From assembly GCA_005518185.1 (NCBI GenBank), contig RKSN01000002.1, positions 850,452-914,451 on the forward strand: a stretch of 64,000 nucleotides of DNA. Direction: 5' to 3'. The notes below the pieces were generated by a model, which saw nothing but the letters and a program-made list of their open reading frames with translations, did no database searches and had not been told where the DNA came from. Below are positions 35,733 to 45,360 of the stretch, one piece after another (within the stretch, counting starts at the first letter, position 1; the number at the start of each line of letters is the position of its first letter). Source of the DNA: Chakrabartia godavariana. GTDB taxonomy: Bacteria; Pseudomonadota; Alphaproteobacteria; Sphingomonadales; Sphingomonadaceae. A program made the translations under genes and the position numbers.

Positions 35733-36389
35733 CTACGCCGCGAAGCGGGCGACGCGGTCTCCGGCGGGGACGTGGATGGCGACGATGCCGCCTATGGAGC
35801 GGATGATTTCGGGGTGTGTGGCGGCCATGCCGCCGGTCAGGGCGCCGAAGGACGGCAGGATGAGCTTGCGCGCGCCTTCCACGAAACAGGGCCGTGTCAC
35901 ACGCCGGCCGCGCGCGGCGCTGCTGTGTTTGGGGTGGAAATGTCCTGACAGTTCAGGGCGTTGATCCGCCGGATCGGCGTGGTGGCGCAACATCAGGCCG
36001 TCGACCTCAGCCTCCGCAATCACACGCCCCCCCACGGTCTCGGGCAGCGCTTCGTCATGATTGCCGGTGATCCAGACCCAGTCGAGCGCACCCGTCAGTC
36101 GCACGAGCGTGGCCCGGGCGTCGCCCGAGAGTCGCGCCGCGCCTGCGCTGTCATGGAAGTTGTCGCCCAGACACCAGACCTCCCGCGCGCCGGTTTCGGT
36201 GACGATCGCCGCGAGCGCGGAGAGCGTGGCGAGGCTGTCATGGGGCGGGAGCATCTGCCCGCGCGCGGCGAACCAGCTCGCCTTTTCAAGATGGAGGTCG
36301 GCGACGATCAGCGCGGCGCGCAGCGGCCAGAACAAAGCCTTGCCGCCCGCGACGCGAAAGTCATGTCCGGCAAAGTGCAGCGGCGGCAT
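35733..36389 (-). CDS. pdeM: Ligase-associated DNA damage response endonuclease PdeM
   Basis: A 218-residue metallophosphoesterase. The motifs VADLHLEK (DxH), LGDNFHD (GDxxH), TGNHDEAL (GNHD) and SGHFHPKHS (GHxH) are complete. The family usually lies beside an Lhr-like helicase, an ATP-dependent ligase and an exonuclease; here it stands without them. The ATG at 36389 overlaps the stop of the DUF3297 gene (TGATG) and has a GGAGG site; a GTG three bases earlier is possible. Confidence 0.8.
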   Translation of the reverse strand: MPPLHFAGHDFRVAGGKALFWPLRAALIVADLHLEKASWFAARGQMLPPHDSLATLSALAAIVTETGAREVWCLGDNFHDSAGAARLSGDARATLVRLTGALDWVWITGNHDEALPETVGGRVIAEAEVDGLMLRHHADPADQRPELSGHFHPKHSSAARGRRVTRPCFVEGARKLILPSFGALTGGMAATHPEIIRSIGGIVAIHVPAGDRVARFAA

Positions 36390-36652
36390 CACGCCTCCGG
36401 TGCGGACTCCGTGTCCGACGTTTCGTACCAGGCCTCAACCGGGCCGGTGAGCTTCAGCAGCAGGGGCTTGCCGCGCCGGTCCACCGTCTTGCCCGCCTGC
36501 ACGCGGACCCAGCCTTCGGACATGCAATATTCCTCGACATCGTGCCGCTGGATGCCGCGGAACTTGATGCCGACGCCACGGCGCAGCACCTCCACGTCGA
36601 AATGCGGGCTCGAAGGGTCGATCGAAAGGCGGTCAGGCGGCGTATCAGTCAT
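36389..36652 (-). CDS. DUF3297 family protein
   Basis: An 87-residue protein (TDTPPDRLSIDPSSPHFDVE, then GIKFRGIQRHDVEEYCMSEG and KLTGPVEAWY) that matches the DUF3297 pattern seen throughout alphaproteobacteria. The function is unknown. It lies upstream of pdeM on the same strand with a one-base overlap, so the two are probably cotranscribed. Longer in-frame reading upstream crosses the end of the TonB receptor and is rejected. Confidence 0.78.
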   Translation of the reverse strand: MTDTPPDRLSIDPSSPHFDVEVLRRGVGIKFRGIQRHDVEEYCMSEGWVRVQAGKTVDRRGKPLLLKLTGPVEAWYETSDTESAPEA

Positions 36653-36720
36653 GCCCGCGCCTTTGCCGCAAAGCGCCCGCCCGCGCAATGGCGGAAGTGG
36701 CGCGATGCGGGCCCCTTTCC

Positions 36721-38802
36721 CTAGAACTTCACCCGCGCCGAGACACGCACATTGAAGGGCGCGCCGGTGGAGATGTTGTTGTTGTTGTGCGCCTCTGAAA
36801 AATAGGTGCGGTCGAACAGGTTCTCGACATTGAGCTGGAGCTGCAGCGCCTCGCTCGCCTTCAGGTAGAGCGCCGCATCGACGCGCGTATATCCGGGCAG
36901 GCGCGTCGTCGCCGGGCTCGTACGGATTGCGGCGAACTGTGCCGACTGACGGATGATGCCCAGCCCCGCGCCAAAGGCGGACGAGACATTGTACCGGTTC
37001 CACAGCGCGACCTGGTGCCGGGGCACCTGCGCCAGACGGACGAAGCTGTTCCCGCGCAGGTGCGCGTCCTGATAGGTATAGCCGCCGCTGACCTGCCAGG
37101 CGGGCGAGACCCTACCGACCACGCCCAGCTCCACGCCCTTGGTCCGCGTTTCCCCGACATTGATCGAGACGAGCGGATTGGCGGGATCGGGCGTCGTCGC
37201 ATTGGTGCGGTCCAGCCGGAACAGCGCGAGCGTCGCCGACAGATCGGGCCGCACGTCCCACTTCGCGCCGACTTCCAGATTTGTGAACTTTTCAGGCGCC
37301 AGGTTCTGCTGCGTGGTGGACAGCGCGAGGAACTGGTCGCCCGAGCGCGGCAGGAAGGACTGGCTGTAGCTTGTATAGACCGACATGTTTTCCTGCGGCT
37401 TCAGGATGAGGCCGAGGCGCGGGCTGACCTTTTCATCGACGCGGCCAAAGGCGCGGTCGGGATTGGGGATGAAGTCGGTGCCCGCAATGTCGAATCGGTC
37501 ATAGCGCAGGCCGATGACAACATCGACATGCGCGCCAAAGCTCAGCTGGTTCTGCGCATAGGCAGAGAAGAAATCGACGGTGGACTGCCGGTCGTTGGTC
37601 AGCGTGCTGAAGGCGACGACCGGCGTGACCGGATTGGCAAGGCTGATCGACCCCGGGGTCACGACCCCGGTTGTCCGCTGGTTGGCCGATGTCTGGTGCC
37701 CATATTCCAGCCCGAACAGAAGCTTGTGCGCCACCGGGCCGGTCGTCACATCCCAGACGAGATTGGTCTGCGCGATCACGTTTTCGCGTGTGGTCGGATC
37801 GGTATAGGCGGCGAGCGCGACCGTCCCCGTGGGCGATGTCGCCGCGCCGTTCGCATAGACGTTGCGGTAATATTTGTCGTAATGGCCATAGAGCAGAGCC
37901 GTCGACCAGGAGAGATTGTCGGCAAGCTGCCCTTCGAGCAGCCCCTTCACCAGATGCGCCTCCAGCCCCGTGCGGTTGACGCCGCGCACGCCGAAAAAGG
38001 TGTCGCGGTTGCCGGGCAGCGGGCCGGGCGTGCAGGGCTGCGCACAGGCGAGCGACGGGATGCCGCGATCAGTCACGCGGTCATCCTTCACATATTCATA
38101 GGACAGCCCGGCCTTCCACCCCTCGCCCAGCTCCGCCGCGACATAGGGATTGAAGGCATAACGCTCCCCGCCAAAGCCGTCGCGGTGATTGGCGAGCGAT
38201 TCATAAAAGCCGTTGAGCCGCACCGCCGCCCGGTCGCTCAGCGGCGCGTTGAGATCGGCAGCGACATCCCAGTTGCCAAAGCTGTTGAGGCTGCCCGCAA
38301 CGGTGCCGAACGTCTGTTCCGCGCTCGGCGCCTTCTGCACGCGGTTGATGACACCGCCGCCGCCGCCGCGCCCGAAGAGCAGAGCCGTTGCGCCCTTCAG
38401 GATTTCGACGCGTTCGATGTTGTAGAGCGTGCGGTAATATTGAACGTCATCGCGCACGCCATCGACGAAGAAGTCGGCGGTGGTGTTCTGCCCGCGAATG
38501 GTGATCTGGTCCCGATTGCCCTCGCCCTGCCCGACGGTGGTGCCCGGCACATAGCGCAGCACGTCCGCCATGCTGTGCTGCGCCTGATCGTCCAGCTGCT
38601 GGCGCGTGATGACCGAGACGGTCTGCGGCACATCGATGAGCGGGGTATCGGTCTTGAGCGCGCTCACCGAATTGGTCGCGACATAGCCATCGGCCTGCCC
38701 CGTGACGATGATCGTCGGCACCTCATCGCCTGCAGCCTCTTCGGCCAGCGCCGGCGCGCTGATCAGGGCCGTGGACAGGAGCAAAATGGAGCGCATGGTC
38801 AT
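36721..38802 (-). CDS. TonB-dependent siderophore receptor
   Basis: A 693-residue outer membrane receptor with a signal peptide (MTMRSILLLSTALISAPALA). The plug has a TonB box-like VPTIIVTGQ, DVPQTVSVITRQQLDDQ, the VLRYVPGTTVGQGEGNRDQ block, and RGGGGGVINRVQK, all typical of catecholate siderophore receptors (Fiu/FhuE-like). The barrel ends in VSARVKF with a C-terminal Phe. A Fur-like palindrome lies 47 bases upstream of the start, supporting iron control. It may also start at the internal ATG two codons later. Confidence 0.88.
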   Translation of the reverse strand: MTMRSILLLSTALISAPALAEEAAGDEVPTIIVTGQADGYVATNSVSALKTDTPLIDVPQTVSVITRQQLDDQAQHSMADVLRYVPGTTVGQGEGNRDQITIRGQNTTADFFVDGVRDDVQYYRTLYNIERVEILKGATALLFGRGGGGGVINRVQKAPSAEQTFGTVAGSLNSFGNWDVAADLNAPLSDRAAVRLNGFYESLANHRDGFGGERYAFNPYVAAELGEGWKAGLSYEYVKDDRVTDRGIPSLACAQPCTPGPLPGNRDTFFGVRGVNRTGLEAHLVKGLLEGQLADNLSWSTALLYGHYDKYYRNVYANGAATSPTGTVALAAYTDPTTRENVIAQTNLVWDVTTGPVAHKLLFGLEYGHQTSANQRTTGVVTPGSISLANPVTPVVAFSTLTNDRQSTVDFFSAYAQNQLSFGAHVDVVIGLRYDRFDIAGTDFIPNPDRAFGRVDEKVSPRLGLILKPQENMSVYTSYSQSFLPRSGDQFLALSTTQQNLAPEKFTNLEVGAKWDVRPDLSATLALFRLDRTNATTPDPANPLVSINVGETRTKGVELGVVGRVSPAWQVSGGYTYQDAHLRGNSFVRLAQVPRHQVALWNRYNVSSAFGAGLGIIRQSAQFAAIRTSPATTRLPGYTRVDAALYLKASEALQLQLNVENLFDRTYFSEAHNNNNISTGAPFNVRVSARVKF

Positions 38803-38848
38803 TTCTCTTTTCCGGATAGGGAGTCGATCTGGTGGGACCGGCCAATAT

Positions 38849-38875
38849 CGCTATTGCAAACTACTCGCAATAGCG
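38849..38875. promoter_or_regulatory. Fur-box-like palindrome upstream of siderophore receptor
   Basis: A 27-base near-palindrome with perfect 9-base arms, CGCTATTGC and GCAATAGCG, around a core TGCAAACTACTCGCA that resembles the alphaproteobacterial Fur/TonB-receptor operator (TGCNANTNATTNGCA). It is placed 47 bases in front of the receptor gene. Confidence 0.55.
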
Positions 38876-38991
38876 GAAATGAGAGCGATGCGATTTTGTG
38901 CGCGGGGGTGGCGCCGAGGACGGGCGCAAAGGTCTCGATTGGAATACATCGCCAATTCGGTTTGATATTCATTTAGATTGGCAGCATTAAG

Positions 38992-39012
38992 AACACTCCG
39001 ATGGGGAGTGTT
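38992..39012. promoter_or_regulatory. Inverted repeat upstream of the restriction-modification gene
   Basis: Arms AACACTCC (38992-38999) and GGAGTGTT (39005-39012) are perfectly complementary with a 5-base loop. It lies 77 bases before the ATG of the type IIL enzyme, in a 286-base, lower-GC gap shared with the divergent siderophore receptor. It may be an operator for the RM gene or a short hairpin; no T-run follows. Confidence 0.4.
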
Positions 39013-39088
39013 GTGTGCGCCGACAATTAATCGCTGAATATTGGGCATCAGAAACGCGGCGCGTGCACTTGCAGGGGCGGCGTGACTG

Positions 39089-42028
39089 ATGCGGCTCGGC
39101 TGGGATGAAATCCGCAGACGCGCCAAGGCGTTCAGCGAGAGGCACGCGACATCCAGTGACGAACGGGCCGATGCGCAGCTCTTCGTCAACGACTTCTTCC
39201 AGATGTTTGGCCTCTCCTCACGACAGATTGGCCGCTATGAGCGGCGCGTTACCGATGTCCTTCACAAGGAACGCGGCTTCATAGATTTTTTCTGGCCGGG
39301 CCAGATCATTGTCGAAATGAAGTCAGCAGGCAAAAGCCTCGCCGCCGCCGAGAAACAAGCGCTCGATTATATCGATGGGATCAAGAGTGCAGCCGAGAAG
39401 CCTCGCTTCGTGCTGGCCTGCAACTTTCAGCACTGGCGACTGGTTGATCTTGAGGAAAAACGTGATCTGGAATTTGCGCTCGCTGATCTGCCTAAGCACA
39501 TCAATGCGTTCGACTTCATCCACGGCCGAAAGGTCACTTTCGAAAATCAGGCCGATGTCACCATCAAGGCCGCCGAGCTTATGGGCCGCCTGCACGATGC
39601 GCTGGAGGAGTCGGGCTATACCGGGCATGATCTGGAACAGCTGCTCGTCCGGCTGCTCTTCTGTCTGTTTGCCGACGACACCGGCATCTTTCAGCCCAAG
39701 GACATCTTCCTCCAGCTGATCGACAATGACACGAAGGCGGACGGGAGTGACACGGGCAATGTGCTGGCCGAACTGTTCGAGGTGCTGGACACCCCCGAAG
39801 GGCAGCGGCTGAAAGGCACGGCGGCCGAGCTGGATGCCTTTCCCTATATCAACGGCCAGCTGTTCCGGCAGCGGCTGCGCATCCCGAAGTTCGATACGAA
39901 GATGCGCAACCATCTGCTCGATGCCGCCCGGCATGATTGGTCGAGCGTGTCCCCCGCCATTTTCGGGTCGCTGTTCCAATCGGTCATGGATGCCAAGGAA
40001 CGCCGGGCAAAGGGCGCACATTATACGACCGAGGCCAACATCCTGAAGGTCATCGGGCCGTTGTTCCTTGATGATCTGAAGGCCGAACTCGCCGCGATCA
40101 TCCAGCGTCGCACCGGGCGGGACAAGGCACTGGCCGAGTTTCAGAACAAGCTCACCCGGCTGACCTTCTTCGATCCGGCCTGCGGCTGTGGAAACTTTCT
40201 CGTCATCACCTATCGGGAAATCCGGCGGCTGGAGCTGGAGGCGCTGAAGGCGCAATATGGCGATCAGCAGATCGACGCCGCCCTCCTGTCCCGCGTGACC
40301 GTCGATCAGTTCTACGGCATCGAATATGAGGAGTTTCCCGCCCGCATCGCCGAAGTCGCGATGTGGATGATGGACCATATCGCCAACAATGAGATCAATG
40401 AGGCCTTCCGCCTCAACTATGCCCGCATCCCGTTGAGCTATACCGCGCACATCTTCCACGGCGATGCGCTGGAGGTGGAATGGGCTGACCTGCTGCCGCC
40501 GGAAAAATGCAGCTACATCATGGGCAACCCGCCCTTTGTCGGCGCGAAGTTCCAGACCGAACCCCAACGCGCCCAGGTCCGCCGCATCGCAGGCCTCGGC
40601 GGCAGCGGCGGAACGCTCGATTATGTGGCGGCGTGGTTCATCAAGGCCGGACAATATCTGAATGGCTTCTCTTCTCCCCTCCCGCTTGCGGGAGGGGCCG
40701 GGGGAGGGCTCGAGGCGGAGCCCAACGGGCGCGACCTCGCGGTCGCGCACCCTCCCCTAACCCCTCCCGCAAGCGGGAGGGGAAATAAGCGCATCCGCAT
40801 CGCCTTCGTGTCGACCAATTCCATCTGTCAGGGGGAACAGGTGGCCCAGCTCTGGCCGATCCTGTTTGACAGGTGCGGGCTGGAAATCGCCTTTGCCCAC
40901 CGGACCTTCAGCTGGGGCAGCGAGGCGCGCGGCAAGGCCCATGTCCATGTCATCATCGTCGGACTCGCGCACCGCGACCATGAACCCGACGAAAAGCGGC
41001 TGTTCAGCTATCCCGATATCAAGGGCGATCCGGTGGAAAGCCGCCACGGCGCGCTGACCGCCTATCTGTTCGACGCCCGCAGCGTCGCCAACCGGCATCT
41101 GGTGGTGAAGGAAGAGGCACGGCCAATCAATGGGGCTCCAAGACTCATCACAGGCACGCAGCCGATTGATGGCGACCATCTGAAGTTTGACGCAACCGAG
41201 CGGGCCAGATTCTTGGAAGCCGAACCAGCCGCAGCTCAGTATTTGAGACCTTACATTGGCGCACGAGAATTCATTCGGGATGAAGTTAAGTGGATCCTCT
41301 ATCTCAAGGATATTGCCCCTGATGAGCTAAAGCGGCTCCCCGAAACCATGAAACGGGTCGCCGCTGTTCGCCAGTTTCGCATGGACAGCAGTAGAGCAGC
41401 ATCCAATCAGATTGCGGATTACCCAACACAGTTCGGCATCTCGGTCGTCCCGAAATCACCGTTTCTGGTTATCCCGCAGGTCAGCTCTGAACGCCGTGAC
41501 TATGCGCCGTTTGGTTGGCTTGAGCCGCCGATCATACCCAGTGAGAAGCTCCGTCTAATCTACGACGCCAGCGTTTGGGATTTCGGCATCCTCACCAGCA
41601 CCATGCACATGGCTTGGATGAAGGCGATCACAGGCCGGATGAAATCCGATTTCATGTATTCAGTCGGCGTCGTCTACAACACCTTCCCTTGGCCCGACGC
41701 GTCGCCTGCGCAGCGGGAGAAGATTGAGGCGCTGGCGCAGGCGGTGCTCGATGCGCGGGCCAGCCATCCGACTTCCAGCCTTGCCGACCTCTATGATCCG
41801 GACACGATGCCCGCCAATCTCCGCCGCGCGCACGCAGCACTCGATGCGGCGGTGGACCGGCTCTACCGCCCCGCCCCCTTCGCCAGCGACCGCGACCGGG
41901 TGGAGCATCTGTTCGGCCGCTACGAAGCGCTGGTCAATCCGCTCGAACGCCTCGGCGCCGCCAAGAACGCCCGCGTGGCCAAGAAGGCGGCGCGATCCGT
42001 TGATGACAAGGAAAAGGACCCCCGATGA
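39089..42028 (+). CDS. Type IIL (MmeI-like) restriction-modification enzyme
   Basis: A 979-residue single-chain RM protein. The N-terminal nuclease has D66 and E76-x-K78 (GFIDFFWPG...VEMKS), the PD-ExK core. The methyltransferase follows with motif I FFDPACGCGNF (about 360-370) and motif IV NPPF at 480-483, of the adenine-N6 type, and VAFVSTNSICQGEQV as in the family. Residues about 528-565 come from a palindromic repeat inserted in frame. The C-terminal target-recognition region (about 690-870) is lower in GC than the rest. No separate specificity gene is present, as expected for type IIL. It probably cuts at a fixed distance from its site. Function could be affected by the insert. Confidence 0.86.
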   Translation: MRLGWDEIRRRAKAFSERHATSSDERADAQLFVNDFFQMFGLSSRQIGRYERRVTDVLHKERGFIDFFWPGQIIVEMKSAGKSLAAAEKQALDYIDGIKSAAEKPRFVLACNFQHWRLVDLEEKRDLEFALADLPKHINAFDFIHGRKVTFENQADVTIKAAELMGRLHDALEESGYTGHDLEQLLVRLLFCLFADDTGIFQPKDIFLQLIDNDTKADGSDTGNVLAELFEVLDTPEGQRLKGTAAELDAFPYINGQLFRQRLRIPKFDTKMRNHLLDAARHDWSSVSPAIFGSLFQSVMDAKERRAKGAHYTTEANILKVIGPLFLDDLKAELAAIIQRRTGRDKALAEFQNKLTRLTFFDPACGCGNFLVITYREIRRLELEALKAQYGDQQIDAALLSRVTVDQFYGIEYEEFPARIAEVAMWMMDHIANNEINEAFRLNYARIPLSYTAHIFHGDALEVEWADLLPPEKCSYIMGNPPFVGAKFQTEPQRAQVRRIAGLGGSGGTLDYVAAWFIKAGQYLNGFSSPLPLAGGAGGGLEAEPNGRDLAVAHPPLTPPASGRGNKRIRIAFVSTNSICQGEQVAQLWPILFDRCGLEIAFAHRTFSWGSEARGKAHVHVIIVGLAHRDHEPDEKRLFSYPDIKGDPVESRHGALTAYLFDARSVANRHLVVKEEARPINGAPRLITGTQPIDGDHLKFDATERARFLEAEPAAAQYLRPYIGAREFIRDEVKWILYLKDIAPDELKRLPETMKRVAAVRQFRMDSSRAASNQIADYPTQFGISVVPKSPFLVIPQVSSERRDYAPFGWLEPPIIPSEKLRLIYDASVWDFGILTSTMHMAWMKAITGRMKSDFMYSVGVVYNTFPWPDASPAQREKIEALAQAVLDARASHPTSSLADLYDPDTMPANLRRAHAALDAAVDRLYRPAPFASDRDRVEHLFGRYEALVNPLERLGAAKNARVAKKAARSVDDKEKDPR
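40672..40785. repeat. Palindromic repeat inserted in frame in the RM gene
   Basis: An inverted-repeat element of about 114 bases. The left arm (40672-40708) contains CCCCTCCCGCTTGCGGGAGG and the right arm (40750-40785) CCCCTCCCGCAAGCGGGAGG, complementary with small differences. Both arms are themselves palindromic. The element keeps the frame and adds about 38 residues rich in Pro, Gly and Ala (PLAGGAGGG...LTPPASGRG), just after the NPPF domain region of the methyltransferase. Confidence 0.85.
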
Positions 42029-42249
42029 CCGACACCCACACCCATCGCCCGCCGCAGGACGCCGCGCTGGAGAATTCAGAGATCGTCGCCGCCCCCGACA
42101 TGGACGACAGCGCACAGGCGCTGGCCGCGGCAGATGCGGCGATCTGTTACTGGAATGGCGAGGAATATTCGGACGGCGCGACGATCTGCTCTGCGCACCG
42201 CGTCCACAAATGCTGGAACGGGAAATGGGTGGACATCGGCAGCTGCTGA
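42025..42249 (+). CDS. Small Cys-rich protein overlapping the RM gene
   Basis: A 74-residue ORF whose ATG overlaps the RM stop (ATGA, 42025-42028). The N-terminal 35 residues are acidic and Ala-rich; the C-terminal half reads CYWNGEEYSDGATIC, then HKCWNGKWVDIGSC, with four Cys and two WNG repeats that could bind a metal or form disulfides. It resembles small domains such as DUF1496 in pattern, but I am not sure of homology. The overlap suggests a role linked to the RM enzyme. Confidence 0.6.
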   Translation: MTDTHTHRPPQDAALENSEIVAAPDMDDSAQALAAADAAICYWNGEEYSDGATICSAHRVHKCWNGKWVDIGSC

Positions 42250-42250
42250 C

Positions 42251-42361
42251 CCCCCCATTTGTAACTTTCCTACACAGCATCCCCTGTGCCAGCCTCCCCC
42301 GATGGGACGCGCGGCGCGCCCCTTTTGTCGCGGAAGTTATGGCTGTCCTACAGATGGGGGG
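42251..42361. repeat. Imperfect inverted-repeat element downstream of the RM unit
   Basis: Left end CCCCCCATTTGTA (42251-42263) and right end TACAGATGGGGGG (42349-42361) pair in 12 of 13 positions; TAACTTTCC and GGAAGTTA lie further inside. TCCTACA occurs at each end. A related string CTCCTACAGATTTGGG lies at about 45322 in front of the Ca2+/H+ antiporter gene. Confidence 0.5.
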
Positions 42362-42535
42362 ATTTTGAGGGGGGATGTGCCCTCAACTTCCTCCACTTCC
42401 AGACCTTCCGCGCGGGGAGAAGCCCGCGTTTCCGTCGATTCGCGGCGGCGGGCGGAAAGCCTACAAATCCGGGCGCTGCGGCGCGACTAATCGGGAGAAG
42501 CGATCACAGTAAGCCGGGATATTCATTGGCTCTAT

Positions 42536-42559
42536 CAATGGGCGCGCGATAGCCCATTG
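42536..42559. promoter_or_regulatory. Inverted repeat in the katG promoter region
   Basis: CAATGGGC (42536-42543) and GCCCATTG (42552-42559) are perfect inverted arms with an 8-base spacer, 41 bases before the katG ATG. It could be the operator of an oxidative-stress regulator, but it does not fit the OxyR ATAG-N7-CTAT pattern well. Confidence 0.4.
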
Positions 42560-42600
42560 TTCGCTTGGCCAGAACGGCCAGCCCAACAGGAGAGCCCCAC

Positions 42601-44826
<2,226 letters not shown>

Positions 44827-44925
44827 TCCCTGACCGAGATAGCGGGGGGTCGGTGATCCCGGCCTCCCGCGCTTCGGCCGTCTCCGGCCGGCCGATTTTC
44901 CTTCCTCCTGCCGACGGACCCCGCC

Positions 44926-45303
44926 ATGCGCCGCCCGCGCCTTCTCCTCGCCTCCGCCCTCTCCCTCCTCGCTGCGCCGTCAGCGCCGGTTGGGGCACAG
45001 GCAACGCCGCCCCGCCCGGCCCCCGTCTTCGCGCCCTGCGCCGGCTGCCACTCGATCGAACCGGGCAAGACCATGTTCGGCCCAAGCCTGCACCGCGTCG
45101 CGGGCCGCAAAGCGGCGAGCCTCGCCAGCTATCCCTATAGCGCCGCGCTCAAAGCCTCTGGCCTCACCTGGAACGCCGCCACGCTCGACCGCTGGCTGCG
45201 CGGGCCGCAAAAGCTCGTCCCCGGCACGCGCATGCCCTTTGGCGGCATCGCCGATCCAGCGACCCGAAAGGCCGTGGTGGACTATCTGCTGACGGTGAAG
45301 TGA
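44926..45303 (+). CDS. Class I c-type cytochrome
   Basis: A 125-residue secreted protein with a signal peptide (MRRPRLLLASALSLLAAPSA). The haem-binding motif CAGCH is near residue 38, and the axial Met is probably in VPGTRMPFGG; the fold is that of mitochondrial-type cytochrome c (GPSLHRVAGRKAASLASYPY, then LKASGLTWN, DYLL). It should carry electrons in the periplasm. It follows the exported katG on the same strand and could reduce it, which is an inference from location. Confidence 0.85.
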   Translation: MRRPRLLLASALSLLAAPSAPVGAQATPPRPAPVFAPCAGCHSIEPGKTMFGPSLHRVAGRKAASLASYPYSAALKASGLTWNAATLDRWLRGPQKLVPGTRMPFGGIADPATRKAVVDYLLTVK

Positions 45304-45360
45304 GCGTCGGGCGCACGATTTCTCCTACAGATTTGGGCGCACGCACCCTAGATTGGCTGG

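Larger units (their letters stand above)
42250..42600. other. 351-base gap between the RM unit and katG
   Basis: No credible gene is seen. It holds a long imperfect inverted repeat (42251-42361), a GC-rich stretch (42370-42480), and the katG promoter region, including a short inverted repeat at 42536-42559 and a ribosome site (GGAGAG) before the katG ATG. Confidence 0.6.

Noticed and set aside
37015-38976. A 653-residue plus-strand open frame opposite the siderophore receptor
   Set aside because: Antisense shadow of a gene with signal peptide, plug and barrel motifs; product is Arg/His-rich without domains.
42521-42560. OxyR binding site before katG
   Set aside because: CTAT and ATAG occur, but with the wrong order and spacing for the ATAG-N7-CTAT pattern; only the plain inverted repeat is reported.
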